Shown here piece after piece: positions 42,901 through 55,100 of a stretch of DNA of 64,000 bases; the first letter of the stretch is position 1, and each line of letters opens with the position of its first letter. The translations under genes and the position numbers were made by a program. The notes beneath the pieces are model-generated. The model worked only from the letters and a program-made list of their open reading frames with translations, had not been told where the DNA came from and searched no databases. The stretch is from the NCBI GenBank assembly GCA_026182355.1, contig JAPFBL010000558.1:179563-243562 (forward strand), read 5' to 3'. This stretch comes from Hermatobates lingyangjiaoensis. Its lineage: Eukaryota; Arthropoda; Insecta; Hemiptera; Hermatobatidae.

Positions 42901-45900
42901 TTATTTATATATATTAATCCTCCTTTGATTGCTTCGCAGGTTATCATTTAATTCGTATAATCTCATCAAAGAAGTTATTTCCGTTAATTAATTGCTTTAT
43001 GATATTGTGTTACTAAGTATTAGAGACTATTCTATATGGTTTATTAATTCTGCTAAGCATTTGATGGAATTCTATGTTATAAGATATTTATTTGTGACCA
43101 ATATACTTCAGGGTTCAACAAAATTACTTTATTAATCATGATGGAAGTTCAAATTAATTCTGTTGAATCTGTGGTAGTTTTAGGTAGGCACAAAGCATTT
43201 TTTTCTGTGACTAATAATAACTTTTTAGTTTTCCGTGCTTTGGTTTTTAAATTTTAGCGCTTTACTCACCAGTAGAGGGAATTTTTAAACCAAAATTATG
43301 ATGATAAAATTTGAAATAGATTATATTTGTTTTGACTTTTCTTTTCCTTGAAATTTAAAACATTATGATAGTTAGATATTTTTTTTTTTAAAAGAGCAAT
43401 ACATTGGAATTTATTCAGCAATTATCTGCTGAATGTATAAGAAAAAAGAAAATTGTTCAAATGAAACTTATATGAAGCTGAAGACTGTTTAAGGTGGAGG
43501 TGTCTGAATGCAATGAAAAACTGAAGAGTGAGAACAAGCAGACCAAAATTGCACACCAAATACTTAAAGAGGCAGACATTTCACTTAAAACCAACTACTT
43601 GTAATAGGATAATATAGCAGTAAAAATATAGCTATAATAGCATATTTATAATATGACGTATTTTATGTATTGACTAGAAAACTACATCGGCTTACATTAG
43701 ATTAGCTTAATTAAAGAACATCGGCTGAGGTGACTACTTGAGTGGTTGAGGCTTCTTGATTGCGGTAAGGTAGCTCTCGCATGATTAATGAGGACTACAC
43801 CTAAAATAGACCACACCTTCGCAACATGGATATCGAAAAACAATAAACCTATCCAAAGCATTGGCAACGGATAAAAACGTGAAAAAAGTATATAACATAG
43901 CTGACAATAAAAAACACAGACAGTAATAACATAATTATAAAATAAAAATAACATCAATTAAATGTATGGTGAAACCTAGATTTCAGTTGCTTTAGTATTT
44001 CATCTAATTTTTGTGGTTCATTTTAATAAATGAACAAGGTTGCGTACTATAAAGTATAAATTTGGCAGTCTTTTTCAATTATTACATTATTTCCTTAAGT
44101 ATCATTTCCATTAGTACATATAAAACGATAAATTTGAAATGGCCATCAATTCTGTAAAGTTATGGTTATAAATTTTATGCGTAAGCAATCAATTTGTCTT
44201 AAAAATCTTTTAATAACAAAGATTAAAAGTTTTTTAATCTTGCCGGTGAATCTTGCCGTGAGTCTAGATTTTTTTATGGAGATAGGAAGTCTTGATGGAA
44301 TGCCGGTATACCCATGACTAATGTGGGTTCCCAATAAGAGATGAACTTCTGTTAACACTTTTCGACCGTTGGTGTGGCATTAAAGGTGAATGTCTGTAAA
44401 TGTTGGTGCTGGAAACAAATAACAAACAAGTTTGTCACGTCGCTTACACTGCATACTGATTCTGACGTCGCCCATTTCAATGAGCGGCCACTTGCTTAAG
44501 ACAAAATTACTCTTGAAGATAGACGAGGTCTGACACCGGTTGTGCGGTTCATTCAATATATCTAATAAATTTCATACTGCCTTTATATATAATACTTTGA
44601 ACTGTCTTTTGTGAATACACAAACCTGTATATATTTACAAATACTTACGACATGTTGAATATGAGTCCTATTTCAATCAACCAAGGCACAGTGAATCGGG
44701 CTAAAGGATGACTGTCAGGAAAAAAAGATCTATCACCGTACTTCTCCATGGTGAAATTTTCATCAATAGGAACATCAAATACCTAAAAAGCAAAATATTT
44801 TCAGAATTGATTGCGATAACACAGCTTTGTAGCAAAAGGGAAACCCTGCAGTTTTAAAAGTTGTCTTTTACCTAGTTGATAGCATAAACAAACACTAAAA
44901 TATTCTAAAAAATAAATAAATAAATTTTAAATATTTATAAACATAAAGATAAGATGTATTAATTAATTATACGAAAAAGCAAATAACACTCAAATTCAAT
45001 TTCAGTTATTATATGAATTATTTTCATTATAATGAGTAAAAAAGAAATTAAACTATTGGCAAGTTTTAGAATTTTATTAATTATTTGGTAAAAGATAATA
45101 AATGGGACTTTTTCTGATTTGCTGGAATTTTTGTGCATGTGAAGGAATTGACTGATGCTATAAGCATAGTCCAGTAATCTGTGTGAGGTTTACTCTGTTT
45201 GGTTTTTGAAGGTGACTAATGAAGCTGAGGTTTCATCTGATTAGCTGGCATTTTTGCCGTATAATACTAGGCTGGGCTTATGATTAGTGGTATCAGAGGC
45301 TCTCTTTAATTGGTTTATTGATCTGTCCATTAAGGTTGAAAATTTTCTCCTTATGCGGTAAAACTGTTTAAATAGTCAAATTGACATGAAACCGCTTTTA
45401 TAATTGGAAAAGTGATTCTGGTGCTAGTTTTACTGCACTTATTTATTTGCGTTAGTTTTTCATAAGTTGAAACATACATATCATCTGTGTCAATCTTCTT
45501 CGCAATCATAATAAAAGAACTGGTCTTCTAAATTACAAAATCTGTAACTTTAACGGTTGCTCTCTCAGTAAATAGATAATTTACGACCAGAGCATGCCAT
45601 TTTTATTCTTTTTTATAAAACAGCATTTTTCCAATAGGATAAATTTGAACAGCAGTTTTCAATAAACATTTTCCAATCTTCCTATGATATCATCCTTAGT
45701 AATTTGAAAAATTTAATTAACTAAAAAATGTTGAAATTAGAAACGTAATTGTTTAATAGGATGTTTAACGATAGTTTTTACAAAATTAGTAAAGCTTCCA
45801 GGATATAGGAGCTTTGTTGAGTCGACTGCATCTCCCACGCATACACCTTGCTCAAGGTCTCTGGATATTGATACTATTCTAAGCTCAAACCTTGTATTCA

Positions 45901-48604
45901 ACAGGACATGTACACATTCAATACTGTTACTAAGCAAAAAAGCTTATGTATATTAAATAAAATCAATTAATTGTTATTATTATGTAACTAACAATCACTA
46001 AATAAAATTATAAATAAATATAAATCTTGCCATCTAGTAAATTATTAACCATAAAATTAACTTCTAAACTAAATTACATAATTTAGTTCAGAATACATAT
46101 ATATATATATATATATGAGATTGAATTTACGGCCTATTGTTTTTTAAATTAATTTCTTGGATAAAAATCCCTTAAGAGTCCTTTAAATTCACCAGGAACT
46201 AGGTACATCAACTGACCATACGTTTTGTTTTCAATGCTTATATTTCTTCCGGAATTTTGGCCAGTTTTATTCCAACCTGCCAGTTTAAATGTTTACATTC
46301 TATTTAGTAGTTCATTATGAGCTTTGAGTGTTATATTTAAGTGTTTAAAAAATGTTCAATAGTTTTTAAGATATTGTATATACGTTTTAAACACTGAAGA
46401 TGGTCGAATACGACCGAAACTTCGGAAGAAATATAAGCATTGAAAACAAAACGTATGGTCAGTTGATGTACCTAGTTACTGGTGAATTTAAAAGACTTTT
46501 AAGGGATTTGGAAAAGTTATCCAAAAAATTAATTAAAAAAAACAATAGGCCGTAAATTCAATGAAATGAAATTTAACGTATTAGGTTTAATAGTATTCGT
46601 TCTCACATTGGTATGATAAAGATTTCTAGTGCTTCATGTTATCTGGAAACAATAGGGTTCTTTTCCACAACAGTAACTGTTGTGTATCCCATTTACTTCC
46701 ACTTATTTCGTCCTTCAATTAAGTTCCTTTGTGTTGATGCATAATGTCTTCAGCTTCAAAAATACTTTTTATATTGAAAACTAGGAAAACTATTGTAGCA
46801 ATTGAATGGCTCCTTTCTTGGCAAACCTGTACATGGTCAAACCAGAACATCATTTTCTAGTCTCCGATTCTTCTAATCATGTCTCTAAACCCAGCCTATT
46901 GGTAACATTTTTTTTCATTTAATTCAATGCAAGGATTTCCTTGACCTGTTTTCCAAGGTTTTAAAATTTTTTCTTATTCCAGTAGCTTTATACAAAACTG
47001 TTTTTTTTTACTCATTAACTTTCTTGGAATTCATAGTGTTCTGAAGTAACAGGACTTTTGCAACCTCTGTACATACCTATCCAACGAATGCTCAACAATA
47101 ACTGCTCCTCCAAAAGCTGTCGTTCTCCTGATATTGAATGCCCTTACCTAGTTCCCTTTTTATATGTATTCATTTCTCTGCCACTTCTCACTCATTTTAT
47201 CATTAAGATTTTTCTACCTTTACTATTCTCTTTGGATTGTTTCTTGCCCCAACTCTTTAAAACCCTCTAACTACCATTGAACTAAATAATTATCCATTCT
47301 TATAACTATATTCTTTATTGGGGTTCAAAGGATCAAGAATATCATCTGATATGATTTTCCTGTCCTTTCCTTCTCCCTCTCGATATCAGCTGTCCTCTAA
47401 CGTACCTTTGTCTCTCCTTTTAAACGCCTCCCAATTTATTTCACCATAGAACCTTTTAACTCCCAACCTTGGGGGCCAGGCTAGCTTAGTGTCAACGTCA
47501 ACTCTGAACTGGTAGGTCCTGGGTTTATTACCCACTCAGTGCTCGATTTATTGACGTGAGAGGAGCACATCGTCCTTTGGACAGGACGTTAAGCCATCGG
47601 TACCGAGTCTGTACGATGTAAGGAACTTGTTAAACATTCCTATTCTAAATAAAGTTGAGTTAGGCAAACATTAGGAAACCCAATATACAATAAATCTTCT
47701 TTGTGTGGTATCACAAAGGGCCTATAATCGGCCTATGTGTGTTTCCTTGTGGGACTGCCACTGCAACCTAACCTAACTCCTACCCTTGACTCGGGGAGGG
47801 AATCATGAAGAAATGTGGTTGCCCGTTACCTCACCTTACGTGTTATTTAATTCAATGAGCAATTTCCTACCTACGGTCATGGTAGGTGAATAATACAACT
47901 AAAAAGGAAGTCGTTCTTTCCATAGTCTTTTTTGGTTACGTTAAACAAATGTATTATCACAATTTGTTAATTAAAAAATATTTACGATTACATTTATAAT
48001 AAGAATTGTGATCAGTGTTTTTAATTTCTCTAATAATAATTAATGATTTTTGTCCTTTCCGCTAATGCTAATGGCTCAATCCATAATTTTAAAAATTTAT
48101 ATCAATTTACTCATTAAAAAAATTATTCTAAGCTAAATAGTGTAGCAGAACAATACAGTAAGACAAGTGAAGGGTAGGTGAAAATTACTGCCAACCACCT
48201 GGAAGACATCACTTTCTCACTCACTCTCTCTCCACGTTTCATCTATCTATGTACCTCTTTTTCGTCTTCTAATACTCTCCTAAATGACAGATAAAAGTTT
48301 CAGATTTAGTATGGTAAATATCTGTGTTTGTCATTCCTGATCCCAGATTTTAATAAACACGTTTGAATTGTAATGCCTTATTTAAGTATATATATATATG
48401 AATGATAAAACCACAATAAGAAATGGGAAAACCAGACTAAGATCTTTCAACCGTAACAAGCGGTCTTCGTCAGAGTCAAAAATCAGTTGGGTTTTTGACT
48501 CTGACGAAGACCGCTTGTTACGGATGAAAGATCTTAGTCTTGTTTTCCCATTTCTTATTTTGGTTTTATCACTGATTGTTGTTTCACGTGTTTATGTGAA
48601 ATCG

Positions 48605-48646
<42 letters not shown>

Positions 48647-49097
48647 ATGATTAAACCACAATAAGAATGGGAAAACAAGACTAAGATCTTTCAACCGTAA
48701 CAAGCGGTCTTCGTCAGAGTCAAAAACCCAACTGAACACTAGATGCAGAAAACATCTGGTGAGGAGTTGAGAAGAGTGGTAGGGAAGAGTGGTATTTTAA
48801 AAGGGTGAAAGCACAGGAAGGACTAATGTCCAGAAAGGGATGTTTGGGGAAACAAAGGAGTAATAAGAAAAAGTAAAAAAACTATCCGCTAGCTGTCAAC
48901 CCTCTTTGAAGAGGCTATTGCCCTCGTGACGAAAGTATCAAGTTTGAAGAGACCGTTACTAATGTTTATAATATTAGATCTATTAAATTTAATTAGAGAC
49001 GATTCAATAATATTTCTTAACAACATTGATTTTTCATAGGTAATAAATGTAGTGGTTTAATCATTGATTGTTGTTTCACGTGTTTATGTGAAATCTT

Positions 49098-49151
<54 letters not shown>

Positions 49152-52100
49152 AATGAACAAACCACAATATGAAATGGGGAAACAAGACTAAGATCTTTCA
49201 TTTGTAACAAGCGGTCTTCGTCAGAGTCAGAGTCAAAAAGCCAACTCAACCAACTGAGTTGGCTTTTTGACTCTGACGAAGACCGCTTGTTACGGTTAAA
49301 ACATCTTGTCTTCTTTTCCCATTTCACATTGTGGTTTGTTCTTTGATTGTTATTTCACGTGTTTTTTGTGAAATCCTTTTATATATATATATATATATAT
49401 ATAGATATATATCAAGTTACAAAATTAAATTAAATTTGGAACTGTGAAACGCAGAAAAGTTGATAAAGGAAAGATGATTCTTAATAATTTAGGTAACAAA
49501 CTGTATTCATTTTTTCTTGTGTTTTTTTTGTTTGAGTTTCAAGTTTTAATTGGTTACTGTTCAGATTACCATTGATGTATTTATAAAAAAAAATAAAACA
49601 AATATACCTTTCAGGAGGTATAAGAAATTCTGTGAAGTTTCTTGTTAGAAATCAGCATGAACTAATAATAGTTCATGGTTTCATGTTTTTTTACCAAATT
49701 TCTAACAATATCTAAATAGATAACGGTATAAAATAACTTTGATATAAATAGTTTAATGGACCAGTGAAGTTTGACGTTGTAACAAGTATGCATGTAAACT
49801 TCTAGTTTCTTCAGAATATTTTGTTCCATTTTTTATGTTATTTCATCATACTGAAGACCCTTTTTTACTTTACTATAAGTAAATTACTAGTAACTATAGT
49901 ATTTATAGTATTTACTATAGTAAATTTTACTATAAGTTAGCATTGCTTGTTACCACGCTACGGTCCAGAATCTTTGATGGATTAAGTTGATATTTTACAC
50001 AAAAATGGGCCTCATAAAGACAAAGATCCCTATTGTTTGGGAAGAAGTATGCATGATGGGAAAGTCACTTTTTTGCCAAAAACCGTTTTTTTTAAAACAT
50101 TTATTTCTCCTAGACTGATAACCCTAGAGTTTTGAAATTTTCACATTATCTTTGAAGTTACAAATGCAACAAACGAAAAATATATTCAGAATTTTAAAAC
50201 AACAGAAAATAATTTTTTTTCAATAAAATGTAAAAATTTTGACTTATAATTCAATCTCAAACCTTGTGAGAGCGATACAAGCCATACTGTTTGACAGACA
50301 AGAATGAAACTATGCCTATAAATAGAACATTATGTGTAGAATGAGTTGAGATATTTTTTTTCAAAATTACATTCGCCAATGGGGCGTTACAGTACGATTT
50401 GTGTTTACAGAAAATGTTTTTTTGACGCTAAACGGCTCATTAAAAAATAATGAAAATTTGACCAAAAATGGAACAAAAAATTAGCAATTCATAAAAAAAA
50501 ATATCATGAAGTTTCAATTACGGGAAAGAGCAATAACGATATAAAAACTCTTTGTTTACCCTAGACTAAGAGATCACCTGCTATACTTGTCGAATTTTTT
50601 GTATTTTTTTACATTGTTTACATTGACTTAGAAATTTTTTGAGCGAATCCACTGAGATAAAATTGATTTTATAAAGGAACAGTTTAAATTGTTTATTGAA
50701 TTATATGAGATGTAAGAGGAATAATATTGTGCAGGAAAATGATAACACTCACTCAGAAAAAAATCGTATATATGTTATTTGACAAAGGGGAAGGAAAATG
50801 ATCTTATTAAATACTAAGAAGCTTATTATTATTATTATTTTAAAGATTAAAATTCCCAGTATGATAATTCTATAAAAGACCAAAAATGTAAATGATAATC
50901 ATAATCTGAATCTTTCGTTTAGAGATTAATAACTGTAATTATCGTACATCTTTAATTAACAAATCACCTTAAAACAACATTTTCTTCGCAGTTAAAGATG
51001 TTTTTCAGAAAAAAAAGGGTATTTTCCTGTTTTAAATTTAAAAATTTTACTTTAATATTCAAAGTAGGAGGATGTCAAGTAAACGATGTAAGAAATCTAC
51101 TGGCTGTTTGAACGAAAGCCATTCTCTTGTAGGAGAATAAATCGTTTCAGGAAATGTTCACTTTGGTTTTTCAATAATGTTATTACTGCTGTAGTTATAC
51201 TAATGCAATTATTTGGAAATAATAAATTATTTGTGATGTACAAAAATAAGCTTATAAAATGATATGTCCTTTAATCACTATCTGTACTACCTCAGGAATG
51301 ATAGGCTAATAATTATATCCCATTTAGATGTTTACGTTATGCTTAAATGAGACGTTATGTTTTATATACTCAAGAAATTTGACATTAAGTTACTCATAGT
51401 AAATTAGAGTGTAGGCCACTCCAGATTTTTTTTTTTTGTACCTACGTATTAGAGTGAGTATGAGTGTTTATTTTGCATGTTTGTATAAGTGAGTGTGTAT
51501 AATGTTTCAGCACTCAACTCATCATATCTATTTTCAAGACATAAATATTTCTTGAATAGTAATAATAATCTATATTGTTCGTAACTTAAATTGAAACCTT
51601 TTCTTAATTTGAACTTCTATGCCTACTGATTTAAAAAGATTTATTTTATATTTAGCAGTAAATTAATATGATAATAGAAATATAAGCATTACAAATAAGA
51701 AAGAAACATTCTTTAATATTTTAGTACCACTATCATAAGAGAAGAAATACTAGAAATATTTCTTGTAAAATCCGATTATGAATACATTATTGTAAATTTT
51801 ATTTACACTTATTTAGTTTATTACATTTCCCACAATTTAAAAATCAAGTAGTATCATTCTTTATGAATTTCAGAATAATCTTAATTTTTTGTCACTTTCT
51901 ATTTAGAACGTACATACGTATATTGTATTCCATTGTTTCCTGAGAATAATTTGCAGAAAATTATAATGTCTATTGAAATAATTACTTATAACATGTTTAT
52001 AATATTCTATATATTTATCAGTAGTGCACATTTCATTTTATAACCACTCAAAAAGAGGTTATTAGTATATGACTTGTAAAAAAGGTCATCAATGGGCCAT

Positions 52101-55100
52101 TTACACAAAGGAAGAATGAAAATAGCTCGACACAAAACATCTTTTATGTGGAGACTCGGTGATTCTTTGCCTCATTCTAATCATGAGTAAATACCACAAA
52201 ATAGAAGATTATATAGCTCGTGAGTTAAAACATGGAAGGTTTTATAAACTAAAATTCACAATCTTATGTGATTATACCAGCAATTTTAAAACCAATGTAG
52301 GTTACAAGAATAGAATTTAATAATAAGTTTTATTACTGTTCTTCAGTTTTTAACCTTATAATCATTGACTTCGGAAACTTATGAATGTAATAAAATCTAT
52401 TTGATGGATATTATAAAAACCAATAAATTGTATGAAGGATAAAAAGACGACTATATAATTGATGATATATAACAAGATTTTACTATAAACATATGAAATA
52501 AAATCAACGTCTAACCCACAGTAAGAAATCAGGAATAAGACTAAGATCTTTCAACCGTAACAAGCGGTCTACTTAAGAGTCAAATCTTAACTGATTTCTT
52601 CTCTGAACAAATCAGTTGAAATATGACCATGTCGAAGACCGCTTGATGCGGTTGAAAGATAATGTTACCAAATATCAGGTAACGATTCTGGCTAAAATAA
52701 TACAAAAAATGAGCTAAAAAGAGCTCTTATTTTCCAAACTGAGCTAAGAAAAAGGGTCAAATGGCAATATAACGAATATAACATTCTAAACAGTATTTTA
52801 ATAATGTTTTTTTGAACAAGATTAAAATTTTGTTTATCAAATGTAGTTACTAAATTCAATACTTCATGAGAATTTTCGGTCTTTCTGGTTTCATAAATTT
52901 AGTTGGTCCCAATTACCGCAATAATGTCAAAAGAAACATCAAAATCATAGGAGCATATTTAATAACGTTTTAATTCATCTCGTGTTGGCAGTTTACTAAC
53001 TATTGTTAATAAATTAATTTTGTTTCAAAGTTTGTTTTTACTTTACTAGAAGTAAAGTATAGTGATCGTGAAAAAATTCGATCTCGAAATTTTGACGGAA
53101 TTACATGTTTCGAGGTCCCAGAAGTCGTTTTATGAAGTTTTTTCAATGATGTCTGTATGTGTGTGGGTGGGTGGGTGAGTGTGTTAGCATTGCTTGTTAC
53201 CACGCTACGGTCCAGAATCTTTGATGGATCAAGTTTACACAAAAATGGGCCCCATAGGGAAGAACACATACTTTCCGTCTGCACCCCTTGGACGGGGGTT
53301 GGCAGATTTGGTCGGGCTGCGCGTCTTATCCTCAGTTAAACTTGCCCTAGGAGATTTGATCATCTACTCTTCATTTCTGGAGAAGGTTGATTTCTGATCG
53401 GCTTTTGGAGACTTCCCACTCATCTCGCCGGATGCTCCTTGTTCTCCTGGTTAAAATTTCGTTTTCCCTGTGCCTGTAGCTCCAACAGGAGCCGAGAAAA
53501 ACGCGTTTAAAAGTGGGGGCAAAGTACTATCCAGAAATTTTCTGGATTAGGGGATTGGCCCAGAGGACCGGAGATGATGGGAAACTGTCAAGGGGGGTAA
53601 GAAAATAAAAATGGGTAGGGGCCAGGTATATGAAAAAAAAGGAGAGGGGGGGGGGAGTAAAATCGAAACAACGCAAAAAACGCTGAAAAATTCGATGAGT
53701 GAAGGTTAAGAACTTTTCACTATTCCTCCAAAAAATAAAAAACTTAGATGAAGACGCACTAAAAGAGTGCTCACGCGCAATGCGCTCTCTCTCGACGAAA
53801 AATGAGAAAACAATTCCCACGGGGGATGTTCTGAATACCACCAACGATCCAGGAGTCGCCGAATCCCGGTTCTGTTCCGCGACAGGTACCATCCAAGGTA
53901 GCATGCACAGGTACATCCACAGGTAGCATCCACAGGTACCATCCACAGGTAAATCCACAGGTACATCCATAGGTACATACCTGTGGATGCTACCTGTGGA
54001 TGTACCTGTGCATGCTACCTTGGATGGTACCTGTCGCGGAACTGAACCGGGATTCGGCGACTCCTGGATCGTTGGTGGTATTCAGAACATCCCCCGTGGG
54101 AAATGTTTTCTCATTTTTCGTCGAGAGAGAGTGCATTGCGCGTGAGCACTCTTTTAGTGCGTCTTCTTCTAAGTTTTTTATTTTTTGGAGCAATAGTGAG
54201 AAGTTCTTAACCTTCACTCATCGAATTTTTCAGCGTTTTTTGCGTTGTTTCGATTTTACTCCCCCCCCCCTCTCCTTTTTTTTCATATACCTGGCCCCTA
54301 CCCATTTTTATTTTCTTACCCCCCTGACAGTTTCCCATCATCTCCGGTCCTCTGGGCCAATCCCCTAATCCAGAAAATTTCTGGATAGTACTTTGCCCCC
54401 ACTTTTAAACGCGTTTTTCTCGGCTCCTGTTGGAGCTACAGGCACAGGGAAAACGAAATTTTAACCAGGAGAACAAGGAGCATCCGGCGAGATGAGTGGG
54501 AAGTCTCCAAAAGCCGATCAGAAATCAACCTTCTCCAGAAATGAAGAGCAGATGATCAAATCTCCTAGGGCAAGTTTAACTGAGGATAAGACGCGCGGGT
54601 ATAGAAGACCAAAATCGTAAAAGATAATTCAGAATTGAAATCTTTCGTTTGAAGATTAATAAATGTAATTATAAATTATCTTAAAACGACATTTTCTCTT
54701 CGATGTTTATGATGTTTGTCAGAGAAAATAAGAGTATTTTCCTGTTTTAAATTTAAAAATTTGGCTTAAATATTCAATGTAGAAGGAGGTTAAGTAAACG
54801 ATGTAAGAAATCCACTGGCTACTTGAACAAAAGCCATGTTCTCTTGCAGGAGAATATTTCCTAGCAATAATTTTTTTACTTTGGCTTTTCAAAAATGTTA
54901 TTACTACTGTAGTTATACTAATGAGATTATTTGCATCAGTGGTGTGATATACAAAAATAAGCTTATATTTTGATAAGTCGATCAATCATTACTATCTGAC
55001 TACCTCAGGAATGAAAGACTAATAAACATCTCCCATTTAGATGTTTGCATTATGCTTAAATGAAACATTATATCTTATATACCCAAGGGGATTGATACTA

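Larger units (their letters stand above)
48398..48735. repeat. AGAUCU-family inverted pair plus a third copy across (AT)n
   Basis: 48398-48602 is a 5'-to-5' pair; the right arm ends in hairpin TTTCAC/GTGAAA and (AT)n at 48606-48644. A third minus-strand copy then starts on the other side of the same (AT)n, so the microsatellite sits between two 3' ends. Confidence 0.75.
49056..49410. repeat. AGAUCU-family tail, (AT)n, inverted pair, (AT)n
   Basis: A lone tail with terminal hairpin (about 49074-49094), an (AT)n run (49098-49150), then an inverted pair (49153-49375) ending in another hairpin and (AT)n (49380-49410). Confidence 0.72.
52498..52672. repeat. AGAUCU-family inverted pair, decayed
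   Basis: Left arm carries the tail sequence ACAGTAAGAAAT; right arm stops soon after the hammerhead remnant. No (AT)n. Confidence 0.6.

Noticed and set aside
53527..54368. Mirror ORFs of 75-147 codons in the palindrome
   Set aside because: They mirror each other across the arms, several are antisense to the ORF1-like direction, and none has a recognised domain.
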